Positions 5,238 through 11,722 of a stretch of 12,367 bases of DNA are shown here, piece after piece. The translations under genes were made by a program, and so were the position numbers. The stretch comes from CAVVYW01 sp963752605 (GTDB lineage: Bacteria > Actinomycetota > Thermoleophilia > Solirubrobacterales > 70-9), in assembly GCA_963752605.1 (NCBI GenBank), contig CAVVYW010000001.1, positions 1-12,367 on the forward strand. Direction: 5' to 3'. The notes beneath the pieces were generated by a model. That model had not been told where the DNA came from. It ran no database searches and worked only from the letters and a program-made list of their open reading frames with translations. The stretch's first letter is position 1. Every line of letters starts with the position of its first letter.

Positions 5238-6383
5238 ATGGACTTCGAGCTGACCGACGAGCAGCGGCTGCTCCGCGACACCGTCCGCGACTTCGCCCGC
5301 CAGGAGGTGGCGCCGGTCGCCGAGGAGCTCGACCGCGAGCACCGCTTCCCCTACGAGCTGGTCTCCAAGATGGGCGAGCTCGGCCTGATGGGGATCCCCT
5401 TCCCGGAGCAGTACGGCGGAGGAGGCGCCGACACCCTCGCCTACGCGCTCGCCGTCGAGGAGCTGACGCGAATCGACTCCTCGGTGGCGATCACGATGGC
5501 CGCCCACACCTCCCTCGGCACCATGCCGATCCACCTCTGGGGAACGGACGAGCAGAAGGACGATTGGATGCCGCAACTCGTCAGCGGGCAGAAGCTCGCC
5601 TCCTTCGGGCTGACCGAGCCCGAGGCGGGCTCCGACGCCGGCAACACGAAGACCACCGCCAAGCTCGACGACGGCGAGTGGGTGGTGAACGGCGCGAAGC
5701 AGTTCATCACCAACTCCGGGACCGACATCTCCGGCTGCGTGACGATCACCGCCGTCACCGGGGAGTCCAACGGCGCCAAGGAAATCTCCAACCTGATCGT
5801 CCCCAACGGGACTCCGGGCTACGTCGTCGGCGAGCCGTACCGAAAGATGGGCTGGAACGCCTCGGACACCCGGCCCCTCACCTTCGAGGACGCCAGGGTC
5901 CCGGAGGGCAACCTGCTCGGCCGCCGCGGCGACGGCTTCAAGCAGTTCATGCAGATCCTCGACGGCGGGCGGATCGGCGTGGCGGCGATGGGCGTGGGGC
6001 TCGCCCAGGGGGCGCTCGACGAGGCGCTCGCCTACGCGAAGGAGCGGAAGGCCTTCGGCCAGCCGATCTCAAAGTTCCAGGCGATCCAGGCGAAGATCGC
6101 CGACCTCTCGGCCCAGATCGAGGCCTCCCGGCTGCTGGTCTACCGCGCGGCGATCGAGAAGGACCGCGGCGATCCGTTCACCCTGACCGCGGCCCAGGCG
6201 AAGCTGATCACCGGCCGGCTCGCCGTCCGCGCCACCGAGGAGGCCGTCCAGATCCACGGCGGCTACGGCTACATCGAGGAGTACCCCGTCTGCCGCTTCT
6301 ACCGCGACGCCAAGATCCTCACCATCGGCGAGGGCACGGACGAGGTGCAGCAGATGGTGATCGCGCGGCAGCTGGGGTGCTAG
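5238..6383 (+). CDS. Acyl-CoA dehydrogenase
   Basis: A 381-residue FAD flavoenzyme catalysing alpha,beta-desaturation of acyl-CoA, passing electrons to electron-transfer flavoprotein. Length and order are standard: N-terminal helical domain (1-120), middle beta domain with the flavin-contact motif FGLTEPEAGSD (123-133), and C-terminal helical domain with FAD/dimer motifs KAFGQPISKFQ (271-281) and QIHGGYGYIEE (338-348). The catalytic base is Glu365 in IGEGTDEVQ, the position used by short-chain, medium-chain and butyryl-CoA dehydrogenases rather than isovaleryl or long-chain types. The chain length of the substrate is not determined. It follows the HxlR regulator by 38 bases with no obvious separate promoter (only a weak TAGGCT near 5198), so co-transcription is likely. 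It is convergent with the secreted-protein gene, 31 bases apart. Confidence 0.96.
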   Translation: MDFELTDEQRLLRDTVRDFARQEVAPVAEELDREHRFPYELVSKMGELGLMGIPFPEQYGGGGADTLAYALAVEELTRIDSSVAITMAAHTSLGTMPIHLWGTDEQKDDWMPQLVSGQKLASFGLTEPEAGSDAGNTKTTAKLDDGEWVVNGAKQFITNSGTDISGCVTITAVTGESNGAKEISNLIVPNGTPGYVVGEPYRKMGWNASDTRPLTFEDARVPEGNLLGRRGDGFKQFMQILDGGRIGVAAMGVGLAQGALDEALAYAKERKAFGQPISKFQAIQAKIADLSAQIEASRLLVYRAAIEKDRGDPFTLTAAQAKLITGRLAVRATEEAVQIHGGYGYIEEYPVCRFYRDAKILTIGEGTDEVQQMVIARQLGC

Positions 6384-6414
6384 CGCGCACCAGGCCGCGA
6401 TCCGGCTGCGAAGC

Positions 6415-7467
6415 TCAGGGGCAGTAGTTGGGCAAGGTGAAGGAGGGCGGTGGCGCGTTGTCCGGGATCGAGTCGAGAGGGCCCTCCTCGCCCTGGGTGG
6501 GCGGCGCCTGCGTGAAATGCTGTTCGCTCGCAAATGGCGGCATGTATCGGAAGAAGTCGATCTCCCAGAGCGTCGCCGGGGCGCCGTTGAGGGCCTCGAC
6601 GCAGTAGTAGAAGTAGAGCGTCCGCCCACTCTCGAAGTTCTGGTCGAAGAACTCCTCCCAACCGGTGTTCGAGGGGTTGCTCGTGACGTCGGCGGTCAGG
6701 TAGGCGTTCGGGATCCCGGTGGGCTGAGCGGGCGAGGCATGGTTGCCGAGCGCATCGAAGACGTGCAGATCGACGTCGGCGACGGTGTTCCAGCTCATCT
6801 CCGCCCGCTTCGGGAAGCACCAGTTGCCTGTGAACGGCGCGTCGGGCGGCAACTCGGGTCCGTCGGGGCTGGTGATCGCCCACGACCCTTCGCTCGGCGC
6901 GACCTGGAGGTCCTGCTTCTCACGGGCGAAGAGGCCTTCGTACGCCGTCACCTTGACCACCGCTGTGGGACCGGTATCGGGTGTGCGCAGGGTCTGGGAA
7001 CCGTTGTTGCAGATCCCGACGATCAGCTTGTTGTTCGGCTGGGCGAAGACCTGCTCGAGCCCGCCACCGGTGCTGCCGTCGGTGTCGTCGGCGGAGAAGC
7101 TGACGCCCGGGATCCCGCCCGGCGTCTTGGTCGAGGCATGGGTCCCGGCGCTGTTCCAGATGTGGACGTCCACGTCGGCGTCCTCGGCCCACTCGATCTC
7201 GATCCGTAGTACGGGGGGCGGTGGGGGTGGTGGCGGGGAGGGTGGAAGCTGCGCAGGGAGCGCGATCGGAGGCACCAGCGGCACGGCAGGCTGGCGCTTC
7301 TTCTTGCACTTCTTGGCCTTGCGCTTGCACTTCTTGGCGGCGGCGGCGCGCTGGTCGCCGCTCGCGCTCGAGGCGACCCCGAAGGAGGCGGTCGCGACGG
7401 CCGCGATCAGGAGAGCGACAGTGCTGCTGATCCGGGCGCGTGCGAAGGGCCCAAGCTTCTCTCGCAC
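6415..7467 (-). CDS. Secreted protein with two DUF2135-like repeats and Lys/Pro-rich linker
   Basis: A 350-residue exported protein of unknown role. Residues 1-36 form a signal peptide (Arg/Lys N-region, hydrophobic STVALLIAAVATASFGV). Next come a strongly basic Cys/Lys stretch (KKCKRKAKKCKKKR, 45-58) and a proline-rich linker with an eight-proline run (about 78-85). Two related domains follow: about 88-176 (DADVDVHIWNSAGTHAS, GGIPG) and about 222-308 (VADVDLHVFDALGNHAS, TGIPN, LTADVTSNPSNTGWEEFF). The W-x-DVDLHV-G pattern recalls the DUF2135/YfaP beta-sandwich, though this is pattern-level only. The tail after 310 is Pro/Glu-rich. The GTG start is fixed by a strong GGAGG six bases upstream. 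The basic stretch could bind wall polymers or other anionic surfaces. Confidence 0.85.
   Translation of the reverse strand: MREKLGPFARARISSTVALLIAAVATASFGVASSASGDQRAAAAKKCKRKAKKCKKKRQPAVPLVPPIALPAQLPPSPPPPPPPPVLRIEIEWAEDADVDVHIWNSAGTHASTKTPGGIPGVSFSADDTDGSTGGGLEQVFAQPNNKLIVGICNNGSQTLRTPDTGPTAVVKVTAYEGLFAREKQDLQVAPSEGSWAITSPDGPELPPDAPFTGNWCFPKRAEMSWNTVADVDLHVFDALGNHASPAQPTGIPNAYLTADVTSNPSNTGWEEFFDQNFESGRTLYFYYCVEALNGAPATLWEIDFFRYMPPFASEQHFTQAPPTQGEEGPLDSIPDNAPPPSFTLPNYCP
7213..7242 (+). repeat. G-run tract able to form a G-quadruplex (encodes poly-Pro on minus strand)
   Basis: Runs of 6, 5, 4 and 3 G with loops of 4, 7 and 1 bases satisfy the usual four-run quadruplex pattern. The tract lies on the template strand of the secreted-protein gene and corresponds to its poly-proline run. 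Confidence 0.55.
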
Positions 7468-7473
7468 CTTCTC

Positions 7474-7478
7474 CCTCC
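7474..7478 (-). promoter_or_regulatory. Strong Shine-Dalgarno of the secreted-protein gene
   Basis: GGAGG on the minus strand with 6 bases to the GTG at 7467. It decides the start and contrasts with the leaderless-looking starts elsewhere in the window. Confidence 0.8.
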
Positions 7479-7540
7479 TTCCGAACTCCGGCGCCGGGAG
7501 GGTCCCTCGACTTCCTCAGCGCGTCCTTGCGATCACGCCA

Positions 7541-7569
7541 AAGGTAGCCGAGATCGCGGTGCCAGTCCA
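7541..7569 (-). promoter_or_regulatory. Possible promoter of the secreted-protein gene
   Basis: On the minus strand TGGACT (plus 7564-7569), a 17-base spacer and TACCTT (7541-7546). It would give a leader of about 70 bases. The leader also holds a perfect CCGGCGCCGG palindrome near 7490. Both boxes are moderate matches. Confidence 0.38.
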
Positions 7570-7576
7570 GGGCTGC

Positions 7577-8341
7577 TTAGTCGATCAGCGTGCCGCCGCT
7601 GACGTTGATCGTCGCCGCGGTCATCGAGCGGGCCGAGTCCGAGGCGGCGAAGGCGGCCGTGTGGCCGACGTCCTCCAGGGTCGCGGCCCGGCCGAGCAGC
7701 GTCTGGGCCGCCATCCCCTCGGCGATCTCCTCGCGCCCCTCGAAGTCCTCCGGGAAGGACTCCGGGATGCCGCTCGTCTCCAGGGAGACAAACCGGATCC
7801 CGTGGGGGCCCAGCTCCACTGAGACCTGCCGCCGCAGGGACTCCACCGCGTCGAAGGCGAGTTGCGTGCCTCCCAGGTAATAGTCGCGCAGCGGGGCAGC
7901 GCGATCGCCGGGACCGCCGAAGGCGAGGAACACCCCGGACTTCTGCTTGATCATGTGAGGTGCGGCGGCCTTCACGGTGAGGAAATGGGTCCGCGCGGCG
8001 ACGTTCACGGGTGCCATGAAGTCGTCGACGTCCATCTCGACCAGCGGCGTGCCGTGGGTGTGCGGGTGGGTGATCGAGTTGAAGGACACGTCCAGGCTGC
8101 CGCCCTCCTTCGTCAAGGCATCCGCGTGTGAGGTGAGCGCCTTCTCGTCGAGGGCGTCGACCATTGCGGTCTCGGCCTGGCCCCCGGCGGAGCGGATCTC
8201 CTCGGCGACCTCCTCCAGGGTCTCCTCCGTGCGTCCGGCGAGAAACACACGCGCGCCCTCGCGCGCGAAGGCTCGGGCGACCGCGCCGCCGATCGTTCCC
8301 CCGCCTCCGTAGATCACCGCGTTCTTGTTCTCGAGGAGCAT
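7577..8341 (-). CDS. SDR-fold protein with an atypical active site
   Basis: A 254-residue short-chain dehydrogenase/reductase fold. The nucleotide-binding Rossmann start is clear (NAVIYGGGGTIGGAVARAFA, residues 7-26, then ARVFLAGRT), and a C-terminal block (INVSGGTLID) is typical of classical SDRs. The catalytic region is unusual. Where YxxxK is expected there is DYYLGGTQ (Tyr154/155) with no lysine, and the Ser normally about 13 residues earlier is replaced by Ala-Phe-Gly-Gly. The helix-4 Asn (PVNVAA, Asn113) is kept. The NNAG motif is SFNSIT. It may bind NAD(P) without standard catalysis, or use a different mechanism. The ATG at 8341 is fixed by AAAGGAGGT upstream; a longer form starting at 8395 is unlikely. 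The secreted-protein gene follows after 109 bases. Confidence 0.88.
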   Translation of the reverse strand: MLLENKNAVIYGGGGTIGGAVARAFAREGARVFLAGRTEETLEEVAEEIRSAGGQAETAMVDALDEKALTSHADALTKEGGSLDVSFNSITHPHTHGTPLVEMDVDDFMAPVNVAARTHFLTVKAAAPHMIKQKSGVFLAFGGPGDRAAPLRDYYLGGTQLAFDAVESLRRQVSVELGPHGIRFVSLETSGIPESFPEDFEGREEIAEGMAAQTLLGRAATLEDVGHTAAFAASDSARSMTAATINVSGGTLID

Positions 8342-8346
8342 CCTCG

Positions 8347-8355
8347 ACCTCCTTT
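8347..8355 (-). promoter_or_regulatory. Strong Shine-Dalgarno of the SDR gene
   Basis: AAAGGAGGT, nearly the full anti-SD complement, with 5 bases to the ATG at 8341. It excludes the upstream in-frame ATGs at 8389-8395 as the likely start. Confidence 0.85.
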
Positions 8356-8364
8356 CGTTGCCTA

Positions 8365-8380
8365 GGCGGCGCCTGCCGCC
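8365..8380. repeat. Short stem-loop GGCGGC-GCCT-GCCGCC
   Basis: A 6-bp GC stem with a 4-base loop in the 117-base gap between the SDR gene and the antiporter. It would lie in the SDR leader, about 10 bases before its Shine-Dalgarno. No other clear element, and no convincing -10/-35 pair, is seen in this gap. Confidence 0.35.
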
Positions 8381-8458
8381 CTCTTTCATCATCACGACGA
8401 ACGGCTCACGCCGAGTCGACGTTTGTAGATCGGGTCGGCTGCCTGAAAAGGTTGTGCG

Positions 8459-9961
8459 ATGAGCGACGCCAACCTGATCCTGATCGTGGGTGGCCTGCTG
8501 ATCGCCGGCCTGCTCGCGTCGTTGGCGGCCGGGCGGCTGCGGGTGCCCGGATTGGTCCTGTTCCTGGGCCTCGGCATGGCGATCGGCTCCGATGGGACCG
8601 GCTGGATCGAGTTCTCCGACTACGAGCTGGCCCGCACGATCGGGGTCATCGGGCTGGCGCTGATCCTGTTCGAGGGCGGGCTCGCGGCGGGCTTCAAGGA
8701 GATTCGCCCGGTGCTCGGTGTCTCGCTCAGCCTCGCGCTCCCCGGGACGCTCCTCACCGCGGGGATCACGGGGGCGGCCGCGACCTGGCTCTTCGACCTC
8801 TCGGTCCTGGAGGGAATGCTGCTGGGCTCGATCGTCTCGGTCACCGACGGAGCGGCAATCTTCGGGCTGTTGCGGGGCTCCGCACTACGGCGCCGAGTCG
8901 CGCGCACGCTGGAGGGGGAGGCGGGAATGAACGACCCGGTCGCGGTGCTGCTGGTCGTGGGACTGATCGATTGGATCCAGCTGCCGGACTACGGAGCGGT
9001 CGACATGGTGCTCCTGTTCGGAAAGGAGCTCGGGATCGGACTGGCCGTCGGCGTCGCCGTCGGCTGGCTGGCAGTCCAGGGTCTGCGCAGGGCGCGGCTC
9101 GGGAACGAGGCCGGCTACGCCATCGGGACGATCGGCGTCGCAGCGCTCGCGTTCGGCGCCGCGGAGAGCCTGGAGGGCTCGGGATTCCTCTCCGTCTATC
9201 TCGCAGGCCTCACGCTCGGCAGCTTTCCGATTCCCGCCAGGCGGGCGGTGACCTTCTTCCACCAGGGGCTCGCCATGGTCGCCCAGGTGACGATGTTCGT
9301 GGTCCTCGGCCTGCTCGTCTTCCCCTCCCAGCTCCCTGAAGTCGCGCTCGAGGGGACGGCCCTGGCGCTCGTGCTCGTCTTCCTCGCCCGCCCGGTGGCC
9401 ACGCTGGCGTCCACCGCCTTCTCGGGCTTCAGCTTCCGGGAGAGGAGCGTGCTCGCGTGGGCCGGCCTGCGAGGTGCAATTCCCGTCGTTCTCGCCACCT
9501 TTCCCGTGATCGAGGACGTGCCCGGGAGCCTCGAGTTCTTCAACATCGTCTTCTTCGCGGTCCTGCTCTCCACCGTGCTGCAGGGGGCGACCTTCGAGCC
9601 GTTCGCAAGAGTCCTCGGGGTGACGAGCACCGAGCCCCTGGGTCCCGCTCGTGCTCCGCGTCGTCCGGCGCGCGGGACCGCGCAGATCTCGACGGTGAGG
9701 CCCTGGGAGCCGGACGACGGCGACCCATCCTTCCCCAAGCGGATCACGGGGGTGGACGTCGAGGAGCAGTTGCACACCCGCCTCGATCAGCCCGGAGCCC
9801 TGGTCCTGCTCGCCGACGGCCGATACGCCTTCACGGGCCCGGTGCTCGCGGTCGGCTCGGCCAGCGCCCTGCAGGGGACCGCCAGACGGCGGCTCGAGAG
9901 AGCGGACACCGACGCCGAGCGGGTCTGGTGGCGCGAGGTGATCGGCGAGCTCGCTCGGTAG
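8459..9961 (+). CDS. Cation (probably K+ or Na+)/proton antiporter, CPA1/NhaP2-like
   Basis: A 500-residue integral membrane protein that would exchange monovalent cations for protons. About 12 hydrophobic segments lie in residues 5-388. Diagnostic family elements are GVIGLALILFEGGL (62-75), SIVSVTDGAAIFGLLR (124-139), the acidic/ND ion site LEGEAGMNDPVAV (Glu153, Asn158, Asp159), the SGFLSVYLAGLTLG segment (241-254) and AWAGLRGAIPVVLATFP (333-349). The Asn-Asp pair is typical of electroneutral CPA1 exchangers. A soluble tail (about 390-500) carries charged sequence with a small beta-like part (GALVLLADGRYAFTG) and is not an obvious TrkA-C domain. Cation specificity cannot be told by eye. The ATG has AAGG seven bases upstream. 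The DksA-like gene follows after 31 bases and may be co-transcribed. Confidence 0.92.
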   Translation: MSDANLILIVGGLLIAGLLASLAAGRLRVPGLVLFLGLGMAIGSDGTGWIEFSDYELARTIGVIGLALILFEGGLAAGFKEIRPVLGVSLSLALPGTLLTAGITGAAATWLFDLSVLEGMLLGSIVSVTDGAAIFGLLRGSALRRRVARTLEGEAGMNDPVAVLLVVGLIDWIQLPDYGAVDMVLLFGKELGIGLAVGVAVGWLAVQGLRRARLGNEAGYAIGTIGVAALAFGAAESLEGSGFLSVYLAGLTLGSFPIPARRAVTFFHQGLAMVAQVTMFVVLGLLVFPSQLPEVALEGTALALVLVFLARPVATLASTAFSGFSFRERSVLAWAGLRGAIPVVLATFPVIEDVPGSLEFFNIVFFAVLLSTVLQGATFEPFARVLGVTSTEPLGPARAPRRPARGTAQISTVRPWEPDDGDPSFPKRITGVDVEEQLHTRLDQPGALVLLADGRYAFTGPVLAVGSASALQGTARRRLERADTDAERVWWREVIGELAR

Positions 9962-9992
9962 ACCAGCGAGGGGGGATAAGGTCACTGGTCCC

Positions 9993-10364
9993 GTGGCCAA
10001 GAGAACCCCTCCCATCGACGATGAAAAGGCGCGCGAGCTGCTCACCCGCGAGCGTAATCGGATCGAGAGCGCCCTCGCGGACATCGAGCGGGTGCGCCAG
10101 AGCGGGATCTCGGAGGTGGACACGGCCACCGCGGCCGAGGACGACGCCGAGGTGATCGAGGAGGAAACGGTGGATCGGGCCCTGGAAGCTCAGCTGCGCG
10201 GGGAGCTCGAGGCGATCGAGCGGGCCGAGCAGCGGATCGAGGACGGCACCTACGGCCTCTCGGTGGAGAGCGGCGAGCCCATCCCGGCGGGACGGCTGGA
10301 GGCCGTCCCCTGGGCCGAGCGCACCGCGGACGAGCAGGAGCGCTACGAGCGCGGCGGAGGGTGA
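9993..10364 (+). CDS. DksA/TraR-like protein lacking all zinc-finger cysteines
   Basis: A 123-residue protein. Residues 8-84 form a charged coiled-coil (RELLTRERNRIESALADIERV, then ALEAQLRGELEAIERAEQRI) with an acidic tip region (EDDAEVIEEE). The end matches the DksA/TraR C4 finger in everything but the ligands: GTYGLSVESGEPIPAGRLEAVPWAERTADEQ, where the four cysteine positions are Ser90, Ser93, Thr111 and Glu114 at the correct spacing. DksA proteins reach into the RNA polymerase secondary channel with the coiled-coil. Zinc-independent variants with fewer cysteines are known, so function may persist. The GTG at 9993 has a TAAGGT hexamer at 9977-9982 and an AGGGGGG tract, neither ideally placed. 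The gene follows the antiporter and is convergent with the PRC-barrel gene, with 3 bases between stops. Confidence 0.88.
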   Translation: MAKRTPPIDDEKARELLTRERNRIESALADIERVRQSGISEVDTATAAEDDAEVIEEETVDRALEAQLRGELEAIERAEQRIEDGTYGLSVESGEPIPAGRLEAVPWAERTADEQERYERGGG

Positions 10365-10367
10365 GGC

Positions 10368-10730
10368 TCAGGCCTCCGCCGGGACGGCGCTGACCTCGTC
10401 GGCCTTGCGGTCCGCCACCTCGGCCGCGCGGGCGTTGCCCTCCCGGATCTCCCAGAACGAGCACAGCTCCAGCTCCTGGACCGCGGTGAGCGCCTCGTTC
10501 GGCCGGAAGCGCGGCGCGTCGCGCACCTGGTCGCGCTCATAGGCCGCCCAGAGCCGCCCCCCGGCCTCGGCGACGTGGTCGACGGGGATCGCAGTGCAGC
10601 CGGCGATCGGGCCGATCCGGATCAGCGCCCAGCGCGGTTCGCCGCTCTCGGCATCCACGTGCAGGCCGGCGAGCTTGCCGAGGGTCCTTCCATCGCGGCC
10701 GTCGATCCGCATCCCGATCCAGTCAGTCAT
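10368..10730 (-). CDS. PRC-barrel domain protein
   Basis: A 120-residue soluble protein. Residues 1-75 follow the PRC-barrel pattern: GMRIDGRDGRTLGKLAGLHVDAESGEPRWALIRIG, then TAIPVDHVAEAGGRLWAAYERDQVRDAPRF. PRC-barrels are small beta barrels found in photosynthetic reaction centre H subunits, RimM and many short stress-related proteins; a specific role is not evident. The C-terminal 45 residues are helical and charged with two Ala/Glu-rich segments. The ATG at 10728-10730 overlaps the MeaB stop (10723-10725) by 8 bases, so translation is probably coupled. A longer in-frame reading into meaB is antisense-free but lies wholly inside another gene and lacks domain similarity, so it was not used. 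Confidence 0.84.
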   Translation of the reverse strand: MTDWIGMRIDGRDGRTLGKLAGLHVDAESGEPRWALIRIGPIAGCTAIPVDHVAEAGGRLWAAYERDQVRDAPRFRPNEALTAVQELELCSFWEIREGNARAAEVADRKADEVSAVPAEA

Positions 10731-11679
10731 CGGCTCGCTCCAGCAGCTCGGTGGCGGCGCTGGCGGGGTCGAGTTCGCGGCGGACGACGCGGTCGAGCAG
10801 CTCGCCCACCGAGGGGTCGTCGGCGATCGTCGATTCCAGCTTCCGGCGCATGCGCGCCGCGGCCAGCTCGAGCACCTCGTTCCGCAGGTTGCGGGCACGG
10901 CGCTTCTCGAGCGTGCCCTCGGCCTCGATGTGGGCGCGGTGCTCGGTGATCTGCTCGGCGAGCTCTGCCACCCCCTCCCCCTTGGCCGCCTCGGTGCGGA
11001 GGATCGGGACCCTCCAGCTGACCTTGGGGCCGAGCGAGAGCACCCCGCGGATCTCCCGGATCATCGTGTCCGTGAGGGGGTGATCAGCCTTGTTGACGAC
11101 GATGATGTCGGGGATCTCCATCACGCCGGCCTTCAGGGCCTGGATCGAGTCGCCGGAGCCGGGCATCAGGACGAGCACGACGGTGTCGCCGTGGTCGACG
11201 ATGTCGATCTCCGCCTGGCCCACCCCCACCGTTTCGATGAAGACGTCGTCCTTGCCCGACGCGTCCATCAGCAGCGCGGCCTGGAGGGTCGCCTCGGAGA
11301 GCCCGCCCAGAGCTCCGCGGCTCGCCATCGAGCGGATGAAGACCCCCTTGTCGAGGAAGTGCTCGGAGAGCCGGATGCGGTCGCCGAGGAGAGCGCCCTT
11401 CGTGAAGGCGCTGGAGGGGTCGATCGAGAGGACCGCGACGTCGCGGTCGTCCTCCCGCATCTCCTTTGTCAGGGCGCCGATCAGGGTGCTCTTGCCGACT
11501 CCCGGCGGCCCGGTCAGGCCGACGATCCTGGCCCTGCCGGTCTTCGGATAGACCTCGCGCACCAGCTCCCAGCCGGCGGGATCGTCGTTCTCGATCAGCG
11601 AGATCGCCTTGGCCAGCGCGCGCTTGTCTCCCGAGAGCAGTTTCTCGGCGAGCTTCGGCATCTGGGCCGCCTTCGCCAT
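10723..11679 (-). CDS. meaB: Methylmalonyl-CoA mutase-associated GTPase MeaB (ArgK family)
   Basis: A 318-residue G3E-type P-loop GTPase. It chaperones adenosylcobalamin-dependent methylmalonyl-CoA mutase, gating cofactor loading and protecting it from inactivation. Motifs in order: Walker A GLTGPPGVGKSTL (54-66), the DPSS element (88-91), LLGDRIRLSEH (98-107), the family signature ETVGVGQAEIDI (149-160), and base-specificity NKAD (196-199). The C-terminal helical part that makes the dimer arm is present, and length is normal. No mutase subunit lies in the window, which is not unusual. The PRC-barrel gene overlaps its end by 8 bases. The ATG has a TAGACT hexamer ending 9 bases upstream and no Shine-Dalgarno, and the gene is divergent from the acyltransferase over 43 bases. 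Confidence 0.95.
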   Translation of the reverse strand: MAKAAQMPKLAEKLLSGDKRALAKAISLIENDDPAGWELVREVYPKTGRARIVGLTGPPGVGKSTLIGALTKEMREDDRDVAVLSIDPSSAFTKGALLGDRIRLSEHFLDKGVFIRSMASRGALGGLSEATLQAALLMDASGKDDVFIETVGVGQAEIDIVDHGDTVVLVLMPGSGDSIQALKAGVMEIPDIIVVNKADHPLTDTMIREIRGVLSLGPKVSWRVPILRTEAAKGEGVAELAEQITEHRAHIEAEGTLEKRRARNLRNEVLELAAARMRRKLESTIADDPSVGELLDRVVRRELDPASAATELLERADD

Positions 11680-11688
11680 CGGCGCCGG

Positions 11689-11694
11689 AGTCTA
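11689..11694 (-). promoter_or_regulatory. Putative -10 element of meaB, leaderless geometry
   Basis: The minus strand reads TAGACT, then 9 bases, then the ATG. The layout is the same as for the thiolase gene. No Shine-Dalgarno fits in the gap. Confidence 0.48.
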
Positions 11695-11708
11695 GATGCG
11701 GCCGAACC

Positions 11709-11714
11709 TATGAT
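11709..11714 (+). promoter_or_regulatory. Putative -10 element of the acyltransferase gene, leaderless geometry
   Basis: TATGAT, a five-of-six match to the sigma-70 consensus, then CCGCCGCC and GTG. It is the near-copy of the pepA element at 1990. Confidence 0.62.
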
Positions 11715-11722
11715 CCGCCGCC

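Noticed and set aside
6384..6414. Terminator between the acyl-CoA dehydrogenase and the secreted-protein gene
   Set aside because: Only a 4-bp GCCG/CGGC pairing and no T-run.
5039..6427. Long Arg/Pro-rich frame over the acyl-CoA dehydrogenase
   Set aside because: Frame shadow of a well-conserved gene in a G+C-rich region; no recognisable domain.
8365..8380. Intrinsic terminator
   Set aside because: A 6-bp stem followed by only CTCTTT on the plus strand, and no gene ends upstream on that strand. More likely a small leader structure or chance.
8342..8395. 18 extra codons (MMMKEGG...) at the start of the SDR
   Set aside because: A near-perfect Shine-Dalgarno stands before the ATG at 8341, and SDR proteins normally begin just before the nucleotide-binding strand.
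10731..10898. 56 extra N-terminal codons on the PRC-barrel gene
   Set aside because: They lie within meaB in another frame, with shadow-type composition (Arg/Ser/Pro-rich), and the PRC-barrel pattern starts at the ATG at 10730.
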